DNA from: Beverwykella pulmonaria
Taxonomy: Eukaryota > Ascomycota > Dothideomycetes > Pleosporales > Melanommataceae
Direction of reading: 5' to 3'
Assembly: GCA_001599595.1 (NCBI GenBank)
Contig: BCHH01000004.1
Span: 2,958,778-3,022,777, forward strand
Length of the DNA stretch: 64,000 bases
This document shows positions 32,997 through 43,013 of this stretch, piece after piece. Within the stretch, counting starts at the first letter, position 1. Every line of letters starts with the position of its first letter. Under the pieces are notes generated by a model. That model worked only from the letters and a program-made list of their open reading frames with translations, was not told the DNA's origin and ran no database searches. The translations under genes were made by a program, and so were the position numbers.

Positions 32997-35469
32997 TTAT
33001 TTAGACCCAATAAACTCTTCTACGCCCACCTCTGTACCCGTAATAACAACATACCAACACTTCGCCACCTCTAAACAACTCTCCCTCAACCGCCCCTCGC
33101 CCTTCACTTCCCATGCCTCGGCCAGATACTTAAGCGCCCGCACGCCCTCTACATTAATCAAGCCTGAGCAACTCTTTACTTCAAACGTGCTGCTCTCTAT
33201 ACTTGTAAGGATGCCAAAGTTCCGGAGGAGTTTCGTCGCGTACTCGATTGTCTTGTCAATGTTCTTGACGCCGCGCCAGGCTTCGGCGAGGAAGAGCGTG
33301 GGGTGCACAAGGGCAAGGCGGGGGAGGAAGGCGTACTTATCCTCCTCTTCTCCATTGGCAGGTAGGTACAGTGCTTCTAGTTCCCGCAGACCACGAGCAA
33401 TCTTCTTGATAGCAGTCACAGTCACTGCACCCTTATCACCTAACATGCTAACTTTACTCTTCAACTCTTCAAACACCCTCTCCCTCTCTTTCCTCACGCC
33501 CTCACTCACTCCACCATCAGCAACACAAAGTGCGCAATCACAATCAAACCCCCACGTCGCCATATACTTCTCCTGTCTCTCGGTAATATCATATTCCGGG
33601 CTAATATACTGGTGAGTGATTTCCTCGCCGGCGGCAATGGACCGTGTGGCGCGCATAAAGTGCATATCCCCAATGAAAGTGCGGATCGCGTTCGGCAAGC
33701 ACGAGTGGTTGATATACGAGGCATGGATCCAGAAGCCGTTGCGGAGCTCGGGGTTGGAGTTATGGGTTGGTGGAGAGTGTAGGAGGGAAGAAGAGGTTAT
33801 GGGGACGCTGAAGCAGTTGTAGCGGCGGATGAACTCGGTGCGGAATCTGGTGTTGTGTTAGCTGTGCAATACGAAGAAATGCTGAGACAGTTGGGATGGG
33901 AAATTAAGAAAGGTAGCGACTCACACGTCGACAACACCCTCACCCTCTCCATCATCTAGGTTGTCTTCTACCTCCTGCACCCTATTCCCCTTCCAATACC
34001 CCCCATCCCCAAGTTCAAAAAACTCCTTCCTCAAACTCCCATTCCACCTCAACTTCTGCACCAACTCTTTAAACAGCAACGCCCCCGGCCGCGGCGCCGC
34101 CGTCCCATCCCCTAGACTATATAAGAGACAATCCGAACTCCTATCCTGGATGAAGTACCCTGGAAGCACGAACGCCTTCTCAGCGGTAATCAGATCTCCG
34201 ACCTTGAAAGCTCTCTTCGCGAATAGCCCACGGCCATGGGACGGCGTGTCGCGGATCTCGGTGTCAGCAATGTACGTCGCGGCGTCCACATGAAGGGTTA
34301 GTGGACCGACGTATGAAGATATGAGAGGGAAGTCATAGTTTGGCACGTCTGTATAGACGCCAAGATCGAATTTGATTCTGGCGGCGAGGTCTTTCAAGGC
34401 GCGTGGAATATTTGGAGCTATGGCGTGAGGGTCTGCAGTGCTGCGGTTGTGGAGCCAGCTTTTCACGTTTGAAGAGGTTGCCATGGGGTGCGAGGAGAGG
34501 GAAGATGTCGATTGAGCGTGAATGGAGATGGCGAGGCTCAGGTCGTGGGTTGCTGCATCGAGGCGAAGGAGGACGATATTCACACCGCACTTCTTGCGGT
34601 GGAGGTCGATCTCAGCTGTGGGGTTAGGGTGTGAAGTGAGGTAGGCAATGCCGTGATTGTAGCTGGGTGCGCTTAGTAGGTTTGGTAATAGGAAGGATTA
34701 AAGCGAGGAAAAGAGTATATCGTATAGGAGAGTGGAACATATCTTACCAGTCTAATGCCCGTCGAAACTTCTTCGCCAGGAACATATGATCTCCCTCCTT
34801 CTTCCAGTATGCACTGTCCTTCTCCTCTCGTGTTCCGTTCAACTTCATCTCCCCCTTCCATGTGTCCGGCACCTCTATACTCTCTTCATCCAAAATCACC
34901 ATATCAGAAGGATGATCCACCCTAACCTGATAACCACCATCCACTAACCTGCTCCAACACGGCTGCTTTACGACAACAATACTACCCTCGACCAAAATCG
35001 GATCCGCTATCGAGTCCTCAAGGTTGCAAACCGTCAGTCGCGCTACATTGCCGGTGACATCTTCCACAATGGTCGTGCTGGCGGAATGAACGTACGGCGA
35101 GGTGATTGTGCGAAGGAATATTGCAGTCCTGGGATCCCTTTCATTAATTTTCAGGTCATCGAGGTAAATCTGTGTTGCGTAAGTAGGGATACTCGCGGTA
35201 CACTAGAAACAAGAGCTTACCTTCTTGCACTGCTCATCGTTCCATTTCATCCAAACAGGCGGATACGGTAGTGGCAAAATCATGCTCTTGACTGGCAGGT
35301 TCCCCGATGCGAGAATCTGAAGATGTGCTTCGTGACTTTTGAGTAGCGCGTCCCGTGATGTCCTAGTGGGGGGCTTTTTTCCGGTCTCGTCTTTGCCATT
35401 TTTGATGAGGTCTTGGAGGCGTTCAGGAGACTCTTCGTAGGTAATTTGAAAGTTCTTGGGGAGGGCCAT
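32997..35469 (-). CDS. TPR/SET-domain (SMYD-like) protein, 752 aa
   Basis: Exons (reverse): 35221-35469, 34748-35169, 33925-34662, 32997-33846; introns of 51, 85 and 78 nt; 2259 nt in frame. Helical TPR-like repeats start near residue 200 (KEGDHMFLAKKFRRALD, then AEIDLHRKKCGVNIVLLRLD). The SET domain begins about 360 (SHGRGLFAKRAF) and continues in the last exon with YINHSCLPNA (about 515), AGEEITHQY and the post-SET CDCALC near 572. The C-terminal part is helical (KTIEYATKLLRNFG, VRALKYLAEAWEV). SET proteins methylate lysine using S-adenosylmethionine; substrates of this fungal group are unknown. The stop at 32999-32997 may be premature, because the neighbouring frame continues with similar composition. 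Confidence 0.8.
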
Positions 35470-36064
35470 GATACCAGAAAATAAATGAGACTTGAGAAAG
35501 AGTAGTGAATGCAGCCCAAAGCAGGTTGCAGGGTCTAAAGTCGACTGTGGTTGCGAAGGTAGTCGAGCGGCAATACAGGGATGGTGGAAGTTGAGAGAGA
35601 AAGATATGTGGCAAATGCGACGTAGTTAGTGATGTATGCTGCGCGTTTATGAAGTTATGGCATCGAAATGCTGCTGGACGAGGTCTTTATTTTGTGCGGT
35701 CCATTATGTCAAGGTGGCCTTCACGATGCGGCTAAAGCCGACGCACGACGCACTCTATTTCACCGCGAGACTAAATTAACTGCGAGCATGATTGGGCGGA
35801 AGGTGTGCCTGCATGGCGGATTAGCATACAAAATACATGGAGGCACTGAAATCCGGGGTAGATATTTATGTACTTTGTTATAGTGGCTTAGTTTATTCCT
35901 GCAGGTACAGCGCATTGCAGATCAGAGTCCAGAATTACCGCAATAGATACAGTTCCTCAAATGACAGCAAACATGGACGTGAAAGTGGTATGCAAAAGTG
36001 GCAAAATATTCATTCGAAAGTATAGTCAAGAAGAGAAAAGAGGGGCAACGTGAACATCCGCCCC
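35470..36064. other. Short intergenic region
   Basis: Promoter side of the SET gene and 3' side of the xylanase gene. No repeats or genes seen. Confidence 0.4.
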
Positions 36065-37431
36065 CTACAAGCACTGCGAATAGTAGTCATTCTGCTTTGT
36101 GCAGGTTGTTCCACTCACACAGACAGTGGCTCCAGTATATCCGTTCCCGCCACATTGTCCCCATTTGGCAACTGTAGCGGCTGATGTCGACGTTACAGCC
36201 GGTGCAGCCGATGTGACAGCTTTCGTAGGAACAACAACCGATGAAGTAGCTGCTACAACTGCACTCGTTGTCGCGGTTCCAGAAGCTGCAGAGCCCCATG
36301 CGTTAAGGATGGCATTGTACACTTCATCCTTCTTCACGAGGTTCGAGTCCCACGGAAGGGCAGCTCCTTGTCCAGAGAACACGCTTGGAATCCAAGAATA
36401 TTTGTCCGTGTAGTCCCAAATCGTGAAGCCGACACACTTCGCTACAGCCTTGCATGCACCGACGGTTGCGGCATAGTCTTTCGCTTGCTGGGTAACCGCA
36501 GCTGCTGTGGCGGGAGTCGTGGTTCGGATGTCTAATTCGGTGATGGCAACCTCAACACCGAGAGCAACGAATGCGTTCATATTTGTGGTCTGGGCGGCTT
36601 GGGAAGGAGTAGATCCAACGATGAAATGTGCTTGCATACCAACACCGTCAATCTTAGCGCCGTACTGCTTGATGAGCTTGACAATATTCTGCGCGCCGGT
36701 AGATTTAGCGCCCGCGGATTCGATGTTGTAGTCGTTGTAATAGAGCTTCGCGGCCGGGTCAGCAGCTGCGGCAGTGGCGAAGGCGATAGGAAGGTACGCA
36801 GGACCGATGGTGTCATAAAAGACGTTCGAGCGGTAGGTACCATCCTCGTTGAGAGCTTAGAAGATGTATTAGCAGTGTGTCTAAAAGAACAAGAGATGTG
36901 GCTAACCTTCGTTGGCAACATCCCAATGCAAACACTTCCCCTTAAAGTGGGTAACCTCGTTGGTGATGTGGTTTTTCATAATGGAAATGAGAGTCGCATT
37001 GTCAAATCCTCCAGTTTTGACCCAGTTCGGCAGCTGGCTGTACCATACCAACGTATGGCATCTGACCTTTTGGCCATTTTTCTCAGCCAAGGCGACAATG
37101 GCGTCGCCGTTGGCGTAGTTGAAGGTTCCTCGGGATGGCTCAATGGTGTCCCACTGCATCGAGTGAGCTCCTGGTAAGACATACACAAAGAAAAGAGTTG
37201 GCATACCTTCATCGCATTGCCAGGAGTGATTTGTCCAAAGTCGGCTGTGTTGCTCAGCTCAGTAACGTATGCGGTATCCGTCAGCTCAGGATTGTCTGTC
37301 GCGCTGCCAAAGTACGCCTTTCCAGCGGCGACGGCACGAGTGTTCAAACCATCTGCGGCCCGGCGCGCAAATGGAGAGCAGACGACACTAGTCGCCGCAA
37401 GGAGCAGAGTATAAAGTGTAGCAGGAACCAT
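36065..37431 (-). CDS. GH10 endo-beta-1,4-xylanase with C-terminal CBM1, 420 aa
   Basis: Exons (reverse): 37207-37431, 36907-37153, 36065-36855; introns of 53 and 51 nt; 1263 nt in frame. The signal peptide is followed by a dibasic ARR that suits Kex2 processing. GH10 blocks: [38 protein letters not shown] with acid/base Glu157, and AITELDIRT with nucleophile Glu264. The catalytic domain ends near residue 340. A Ser/Thr/Ala/Val linker leads to a full CBM1 ([11 protein letters not shown] to YYSQCL, about 386-420) that binds crystalline cellulose. The enzyme cuts xylan internally with retention. The usual HTLVWHSQ reads HTLVWYSQ, and the Gly before it is Cys. Confidence 0.92.
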
Positions 37432-37512
37432 GTTAAAGGACGAAAGGAAAGTTGGCCAAAGAGCGATGCGTTAAAACGGAGAAACGACAAACGACAGCAA
37501 GGAAACGAAACA

Positions 37513-37518
37513 CTTATA
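37513..37518 (-). promoter_or_regulatory. TATA-like element of the xylanase gene
   Basis: TATAAG on the minus strand, about 85 bp upstream of the xylanase ATG (37431), a typical distance for a fungal gene with a strong regulated promoter. Confidence 0.4.
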
Positions 37519-38154
37519 CTCTTCCTCGACCACTATACTATTTGTGGGCCCGTTTCCGCCATTCACAGGACCCTGCCCGATCATATTGCTTAGCATGAAG
37601 CCCTATGGATACCGTGTCGCCCAATGCAGTAATGGCACATCGTGAGAGCGGCGCTCAACCCGGGTTTGACGGCGGTGCAACACTTTAGCAGGTGGCACAA
37701 ACCGGGATTTTTGTCGCGGGTAATATGAGAGGGGCGGCGCAAAACAATGCTGCGAAATCCAAGGGGATCTAGGGCCGTGTAATAGATGAAACGCCTACAA
37801 TTTTCCGTCCATTGACCGGGAAAGCTGCGGACGTGTCATGAGAGCGAGCGCTGATGGGATGCGGCGGGGGAATGAAAGGGAGAATTTGGTGAGGTTAATA
37901 TCAAAGGGACAGAATCTGTGAAGCAGCTGACGGATGGAGATGGAGAGAAGCGGAGTGGGGTGTTGTTGGCGTTGGAGGTGCCATGTTCTGCGCGAGTCAG
38001 GCCCACATTCCGAAACGAAGACTGATCGAGCGCCTCGGAAATTCCTAGTCTAGTAGTAACGTGACCCTCCGGCTTACATCAGACATGCTTCGCTTACTTA
38101 ATCACAAAATGCTCCTCCGCAGGAAGGGAAGTAAACGCCAGACTGGGAAATTTC

Positions 38155-38316
38155 CTGCTGTAATCTCGATCCAGAGATTCCCCTTTCGGGTTTAGCGCAG
38201 TACCTACGCTTATCTATATCGGACATCGCTCCTCGCCCCATCAATCCGCTTTTGACGTCTATAAAATGCTCGCCAGGCTTTCTCCTCATCTCTTTCCCTT
38301 AATTCTCTAACCCAGC
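38155..38316 (+). repeat. Dispersed repeat pair, member 2
   Basis: Matches 21525-21672 in opposite orientation, including 'tttcgggtttagcgc', 'cctacgcttatctatatcgg', 'ccgcttttgacgtctataaa' and 'atctctttcccttaatt'. Read on the minus strand it encodes an EEKAWRAFYRRQKR-like peptide before a stop. Confidence 0.6.
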
Positions 38317-39743
38317 CCTGGAACCTCTGCTGCCAAGTGGCCCACGCCCTTTCTACACCTCGCCTGCCTGCTCACCTATCTCATCTCCCCCCACCAATCA
38401 AAAACTCGGTCTCGGACCAGCCAACATGCTACGCAGCCTTCCCAGTTTCCGCCTTATCTTTCTTTTTCCCACGGCAGGCTGTGATGCTGTTGGTACGACT
38501 TTAGTGTGGACCTCACAGCCCTGCCAGCTTTAGTTAAGTTTGATTTAGACGGCTTTCAACTCTCGTTTTTAGAGTATCCTCTCTATACTTTGTCTGGGTT
38601 CTTTTCCAGTGCGCTTCTCTAGGACTCTTTGCATTTGCTTTCGCTATCTACGATCCTACCTTTACACCTTTCTAGTTTCTTTGTTAGGATCTTCCAGCGA
38701 CGGTAACCCAATCTGGTCATATTGCTGATTCCCCATCTTTCTTCTTTCCTGCTCCAACAGACACCGCCGCAACCAGACTAGACCAGAGCTAAGCCTACCT
38801 TGCCCCTCACGCGACGTTACTCTCGGACTTCTTTATTCTCCTCTCCAATTGTCTTCAAAACTTGGATCTATATTCTTTCTTTGTAGAACCTTTCCCTAAG
38901 TGCTCCGAACTGCAAAGAGACTCTGACATTCGCGATTGAGCAGGGGAGAACAGTTGAAACGGCGATCGATGGCGTCAACAAAACGATTGACAGCATGATC
39001 AACCGCAGTTATTTTCTCGCTGCGGACCATTTCCTAAGGGAGAAATTGTTTAAGAAGAGTGACATATTGATAACGAATTTGTAGAATGGCGAGGGAGAGA
39101 CTTGAGATACTTAAACCATAAATCCGTCTCGCGACGGGGTATCCACCAGGGCGCAGCAAGGCGGAGGCGGTGGAGACAATAGCAAGGCACTTCCTTGATT
39201 GGATACGTCGAACGTTGGAGGGCATAGCCTTCCTCATATCGCATGAATTGTGCTCCATCCTGCTGCGGAGTTGATACTACGCACTCCCACTACAGCGGTC
39301 CTCGACGCTCAGCTGCAGGGTTGCGCCTCCACTAGCTATGGGGGTAATCCAATGCGTCGCTCTGGTTTCTATCCTCTTTTTCCATGAACGCTAGATTAGG
39401 CAGTTGCTCTAAACTTAATCTAGTTTAGGGGGGAATGCTAGCCCTAGAATGTGATTTGTTAGACCAAATTATGAGGCGAGGTTGGTAGGACAACAGCCAG
39501 ATTTTAGGTCTAGTGACAGCGGTGAGGATGAATCCATCTTCTCTTGTTTCTCTCCATGGTCCACATGCTGCTCTCTCTGAGCCATGATTCTCCACTCACT
39601 AGGAGATAAGACATTTTTGCGATTGGCACAGGCATATAGGCCCAGGGAGAGTGTCCTAAAACGCCACATGTATTTAACGTGTATTAGCGTGCCTTCGCCT
39701 ATATTAGCTTGATTACATCATACTGCATTACAGTCCTGACTCA

Positions 39744-40690
39744 TTGTATTTTACTGACCCACTATTCCTCTTCCGCCGAGCTGCTGCGTTCAGCCCTCTG
39801 GGTCTCAATTCTTTTCTCCATTTCTGCAAGTTCGACATCACTCGCTATCCGCCGAGCTGGTCAGCCGTGCTAAGATGCCCCAAGACGAGAGGATCGGAGT
39901 CAGCGCCGCTTTCCAAGGAAGACATCTTAGTTTATACCTTCCTCTGCCAACTTATCATCGCCATAGTAACCTTCTACTGTGCGATTGCAATCTCACGTTA
40001 CGGCCCCGAGCGCGACCCCACGTCCGCATCAGCTGTACCCAGAGCAGTTGCCCTACAAACTCCACTCAGCGATGCAAATTCGACAATACCGCATATCTGC
40101 AAGACTGGCGCGCGTGAAGATATCGTAGATCTTGGTGCTGTGTTGATTGTAAGCTCTTCCCCACTTCTTCTCTGTCCCCTTCACATTACCTACAGATCAG
40201 AAGAGTATACTGATAGTCCCGAATGCAGGCAATAACACCCTACAGCGTGCTCTGTCCCAACACGCCATTCTTCTTCCTCTCCCTCATCTCTTTCTTGTTC
40301 GGCATATTCAAATTCAACTCCCTACACACAGAAGACCTCGACCTTGTCGATGGCTACTCATACTTCATCATCGCGGGTCTACTCTCCCTCAACCAGCAGA
40401 ATTTTTTAGTGAGCCTCCAGGTCACTATGCCGATAGTGATTTGGGGTGCTACTGTGTTTCTACCAATTTCGCATTGGCTCTTTAAGACGTTTTCCCCGAG
40501 GATATACGGGAGATACAGGCAGGCGAGGAGGTTGCAGGCGGAGGAGTTTTGGAAAATAATGGGTCGAGGAGAGAGGGTGGATGATGTTGAGGCCGGAGGA
40601 GAAGCTGTGGAAGGAGGGGACGTAGAAGAAAGAATTGACAAGGAGACGCCATTGAGGAGAGACGAAGAGAGGAGAGGATTAGATGCTTAA
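39744..40690 (+). CDS. Hypothetical multi-pass membrane protein, about 288 aa
   Basis: Exons 39744-40148 and 40229-40690, joined across an 80-nt intron (gtaagc ... atgcag) in phase 0. At least three hydrophobic segments are visible: FLCQLIIAIVTFYCAIAI, TPFFFLSLISFLFGIF and PIVIWGATVFLPISHWLF. The C-terminal tail is hydrophilic, acidic/basic and Arg/Glu-rich (about 60 residues), probably cytoplasmic. I do not recognise the family. The start is the first ATG of the open frame, but the Arg/Ser-rich N-terminal 60 residues look less protein-like, so another start or an upstream exon is possible. Confidence 0.5.
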
Positions 40691-41585
40691 CATCTCACTA
40701 AAGGATGGATTTGGACTAAGCAGCTGGATTTACGGGAAGGCCTAGATGATCTTCAAACATCGATTCTCTAGTCAAGTATGCCTATATGTGTACCACTATT
40801 TGTGCAATTCTCCTTTTGAAGAATTGGTCTGCCCTTCTGGTCCAGGATCCTGGCTCAGAAGATTCCTATTAGGGTCGAGTCGATCTGTGTGCGCTCCAGC
40901 AATTTCCCACGCATATTCCAGTTCCTCAGGGTCACTAGGGTGCCCTAGGGGAGATTGTGGAATTTTGTCGTTGTCTTCGATATCTTCGATGAAGCCGGCT
41001 GATGCAGTTCATGAAGGTTGAACTAATTCTGCTACAAGCTGGATATTGGCTTCTTCACGGGAAGTGTCCAGATTCCTCTTGGATCATGTAGGTGGCTTCC
41101 CCTTCTTGTAAGCTTGCCTTCTACTAGTCATTATGCCGATTCCTTGGGATAGATTGATTTGACTAGCGTTTTCGCCCCGGCTACTAATCCGGTGGAGGAT
41201 GAAGGATTCGAATTGTGAGGGTGTAGAGGCAGAGGAGGCGAGGGGCACCAAAAGAGGAGGAGCAGCAACCAATATATTATATGAGGTGTCTGATGAGACG
41301 AACCGTTGGGGCTCTGAATAGGCCCAAGGACGGATTATATATGTCCCGACACGTGACCGTTTATGGGCCGTGGGGTTTCCGATGGTACCCGTAAGAGGAA
41401 GTGACAGATACGTCCCAGCCATGTTCTGATAAGTGGGCCTGACCACTTTCCTAATCACACTTAGCGCAGCAGCCCACACAACTAGGCGAAGATTTAAAAT
41501 TGCCCCACTTCCTTCTTGGCCATGTAGAGCAATTAATTAACTATATAAATAATTTATTTACCACACATAACATCAATCGAATGAG
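40691..41585. other. Gene-free interval before tRNA-Phe
   Basis: No convincing coding frame or repeat. Confidence 0.4.
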
Positions 41586-41737
41586 GTCGCTTTAGCTCAC
41601 TTGTAAGTTCTCCGTTTCACAAGATGCATCGCATCGGTAACTGACCTTGCTTAGGGGAGAGCGCCAGACTGAAGTTCACTTCGGTTGTACACCTGTGCGG
41701 TATCTGGAGGTACTGTGTTCGATCCACAGAAGCGACA
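41586..41737 (+). tRNA. tRNA-Phe(GAA) with two intervening sequences
   Basis: The acceptor stem GTCGCTT (41586-41592) pairs perfectly with AAGCGAC (41730-41736), discriminator A41737. D stem GCTC (41595-41598) pairs with GAGC (41659-41662). Anticodon stem CCAGA (41664-41668) pairs with TCTGG (41703-41707), loop CTGAAG...A, anticodon GAA at 41671-41673. T arm is CTGTG-TTCGATC-CACAG (41713-41729). The 27-nt segment 41675-41701 sits between positions 37 and 38, the standard intron site of eukaryotic nuclear tRNA-Phe. In addition, 41603-41654 interrupts the D-loop. Without both inserts the molecule is a standard tRNA-Phe with an 8-nt D-loop. The internal A-box (TAGCTCACTTG) and B-box (TTCGATCC) survive, and a T7 terminator follows. 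The Levitt pair 15-48 is C-A instead of G-C, a possible sign of decay. Confidence 0.8.
41603..41654 (+). other. 52-nt GT-AG insertion in the tRNA D-loop, resembling a spliceosomal intron
   Basis: It starts GTAAGT (ideal fungal 5' splice site), ends TTAG, and has GTAACTGAC about 10 nt before the end, a good branch-site match. Its length equals that of protein-gene introns in this window. Removing it exactly joins ACTT to GGGA, giving a standard D-loop. Whether it is removed by the spliceosome, by tRNA endonuclease, or not at all cannot be seen from sequence. Confidence 0.65.
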
Positions 41738-41744
41738 TTTTTTT
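41738..41744 (+). terminator. RNA polymerase III terminator
   Basis: Seven Ts immediately after the tRNA discriminator base. Confidence 0.75.
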
Positions 41745-42441
41745 GCGCCTTTTATGCGCTTTTTTTTTTTATTGCCTTCGTCAACCCCCACTCTACACAT
41801 GTTATACTAAAGATAACGCCCTATTCTGTTTACAAGGCCTCGCTCGAGGTATTCCGCTTGACGTAGCTGCAAGTAAAAGAAATTGAAATATCGATTTGAT
41901 TCCTTTCCTTCAGCTAGTAAACATTCCCCACATCCCTCTTCACATCCGGTCAAAGCAACACCAACACAGTTCCTTTCTCTTCTCATCATACAAGCGCCTC
42001 TCGCCGCCACTCTTCCACCGCATGCACCATCTCCATACTACTCAACGACTACCACTGCGATATCTCTCTGCTCCTAACTTCCCTCCTATAACTTCAATGG
42101 TACAGTAGTGGGCCTGCAACAAGAATACTTCTTGAATTACAGTCCTAGAGCTACTCTCTTCCACCCCGTTGAGCACCTGCACCCTTCTCCACCTTTAATC
42201 TACCCCTGCACCATTTCACCGTCACAATAGCCAGCATACCCAGCAGCAACGGGTTTTAGAGATCACGTTGAGGGAGGAGGATGAGTTGGAGAAATTGAAG
42301 AATAGGGTAGGAGGTTGGAAGCACAGGCTTACAAGACACACTACAACCTGCCAAAGAGAGGATAAAGATGTACTCACAGCACAATGAAAAGATGGATTAT
42401 CAGGATGCTACGCTTCTGCTGTAACAATTCTGCTAACTTCA
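41745..42441. other. Gene-free interval
   Basis: Starts with a further T-tract (41760-41770). No gene or repeat recognised. Confidence 0.4.
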
Positions 42442-43013
42442 CTATGCACTCTTTGCCCTCTCTACATCTGCTAGTCCCAGCATTTCTTGGACCCCAACAC
42501 CGCTCGTAACAGCCATAACGGTTGCAAACACAGCGTGATTGATGCCTGTCATCAGAAGGGCACTCGTCGCTCGGTGCGGCTTCAGCACCACGGTCGAAAA
42601 CGCAAAGATCGACCACAAGGCATTCATAAGAACTATAATAATCTTAGCTACCTTGAAATCTTTAGGTCAGTGAATGAATGACATACCGAAAGCAGGCAAA
42701 GCCTTCCTCTCCTGACTCGCCCTCATATGCGCCACCCCGACCGCAATGACCTTCTCGTCCCATCAGCTCGATTGCATCACTTCCATCGTCGTTTCCGTCA
42801 CTAAAAACTTTGCTACTAACTTACCATTATAGCGACCGCATGCTGTGAGCTCACCTCGCCCTCCGCCACTGGATACGGATTCGGCAGCCTGAGGCCACTG
42901 ATTCGATTCAGCGCTTTCGCAACAACGCTGTGATATATAATCTCAGGTTTTATAAGGAGAATAACGCCGACGAAGGCATCGGCGAAACCTTTCCAGAAGG
43001 TGAAGCGTGACAT
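42442..43013 (-). CDS. Small multi-pass membrane protein, 147 aa, unknown function
   Basis: Exons (reverse): 42825-43013, 42687-42750, 42442-42632; introns of 74 and 54 nt; 444 nt in frame. The protein starts MSRFTFWKGFADAFVGVILL, and four hydrophobic stretches follow: AFVGVILLI, HAVAIMVIAVGVAHM, LMNALWSIFAFSTVVL and GINHAVFATVMAVTSGVGV. The segment between helices 1 and 2 is NRISGLRLPNPYPVAEGE. The pattern suggests a four-helix membrane protein, of a kind common but uncharacterised in ascomycetes. I do not recognise a named family. The ATG at 43013 is the first in its open frame. Confidence 0.7.

Larger units (their letters stand above)
37432..39743. other. Gene-free interval with old repeat and orphan coding-like stretch
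   Basis: Holds the xylanase promoter, a dispersed repeat (38155-38316) and long pyrimidine-rich tracts at 38330-38880. At 38899-39081 (plus) a 60-codon stretch without an ATG start (e.g. LTFAIEQGRTVETAIDG) looks protein-like but ends in a stop and matches nothing I know. It may be a gene fragment. Confidence 0.4.

Noticed and set aside
36087..36413. Frames overlapping the xylanase linker, and a GGTTCGAGTCC motif at about 36341
   Set aside because: Frames are shadows; the motif resembles a tRNA B-box but lies inside xylanase coding sequence with no cloverleaf.
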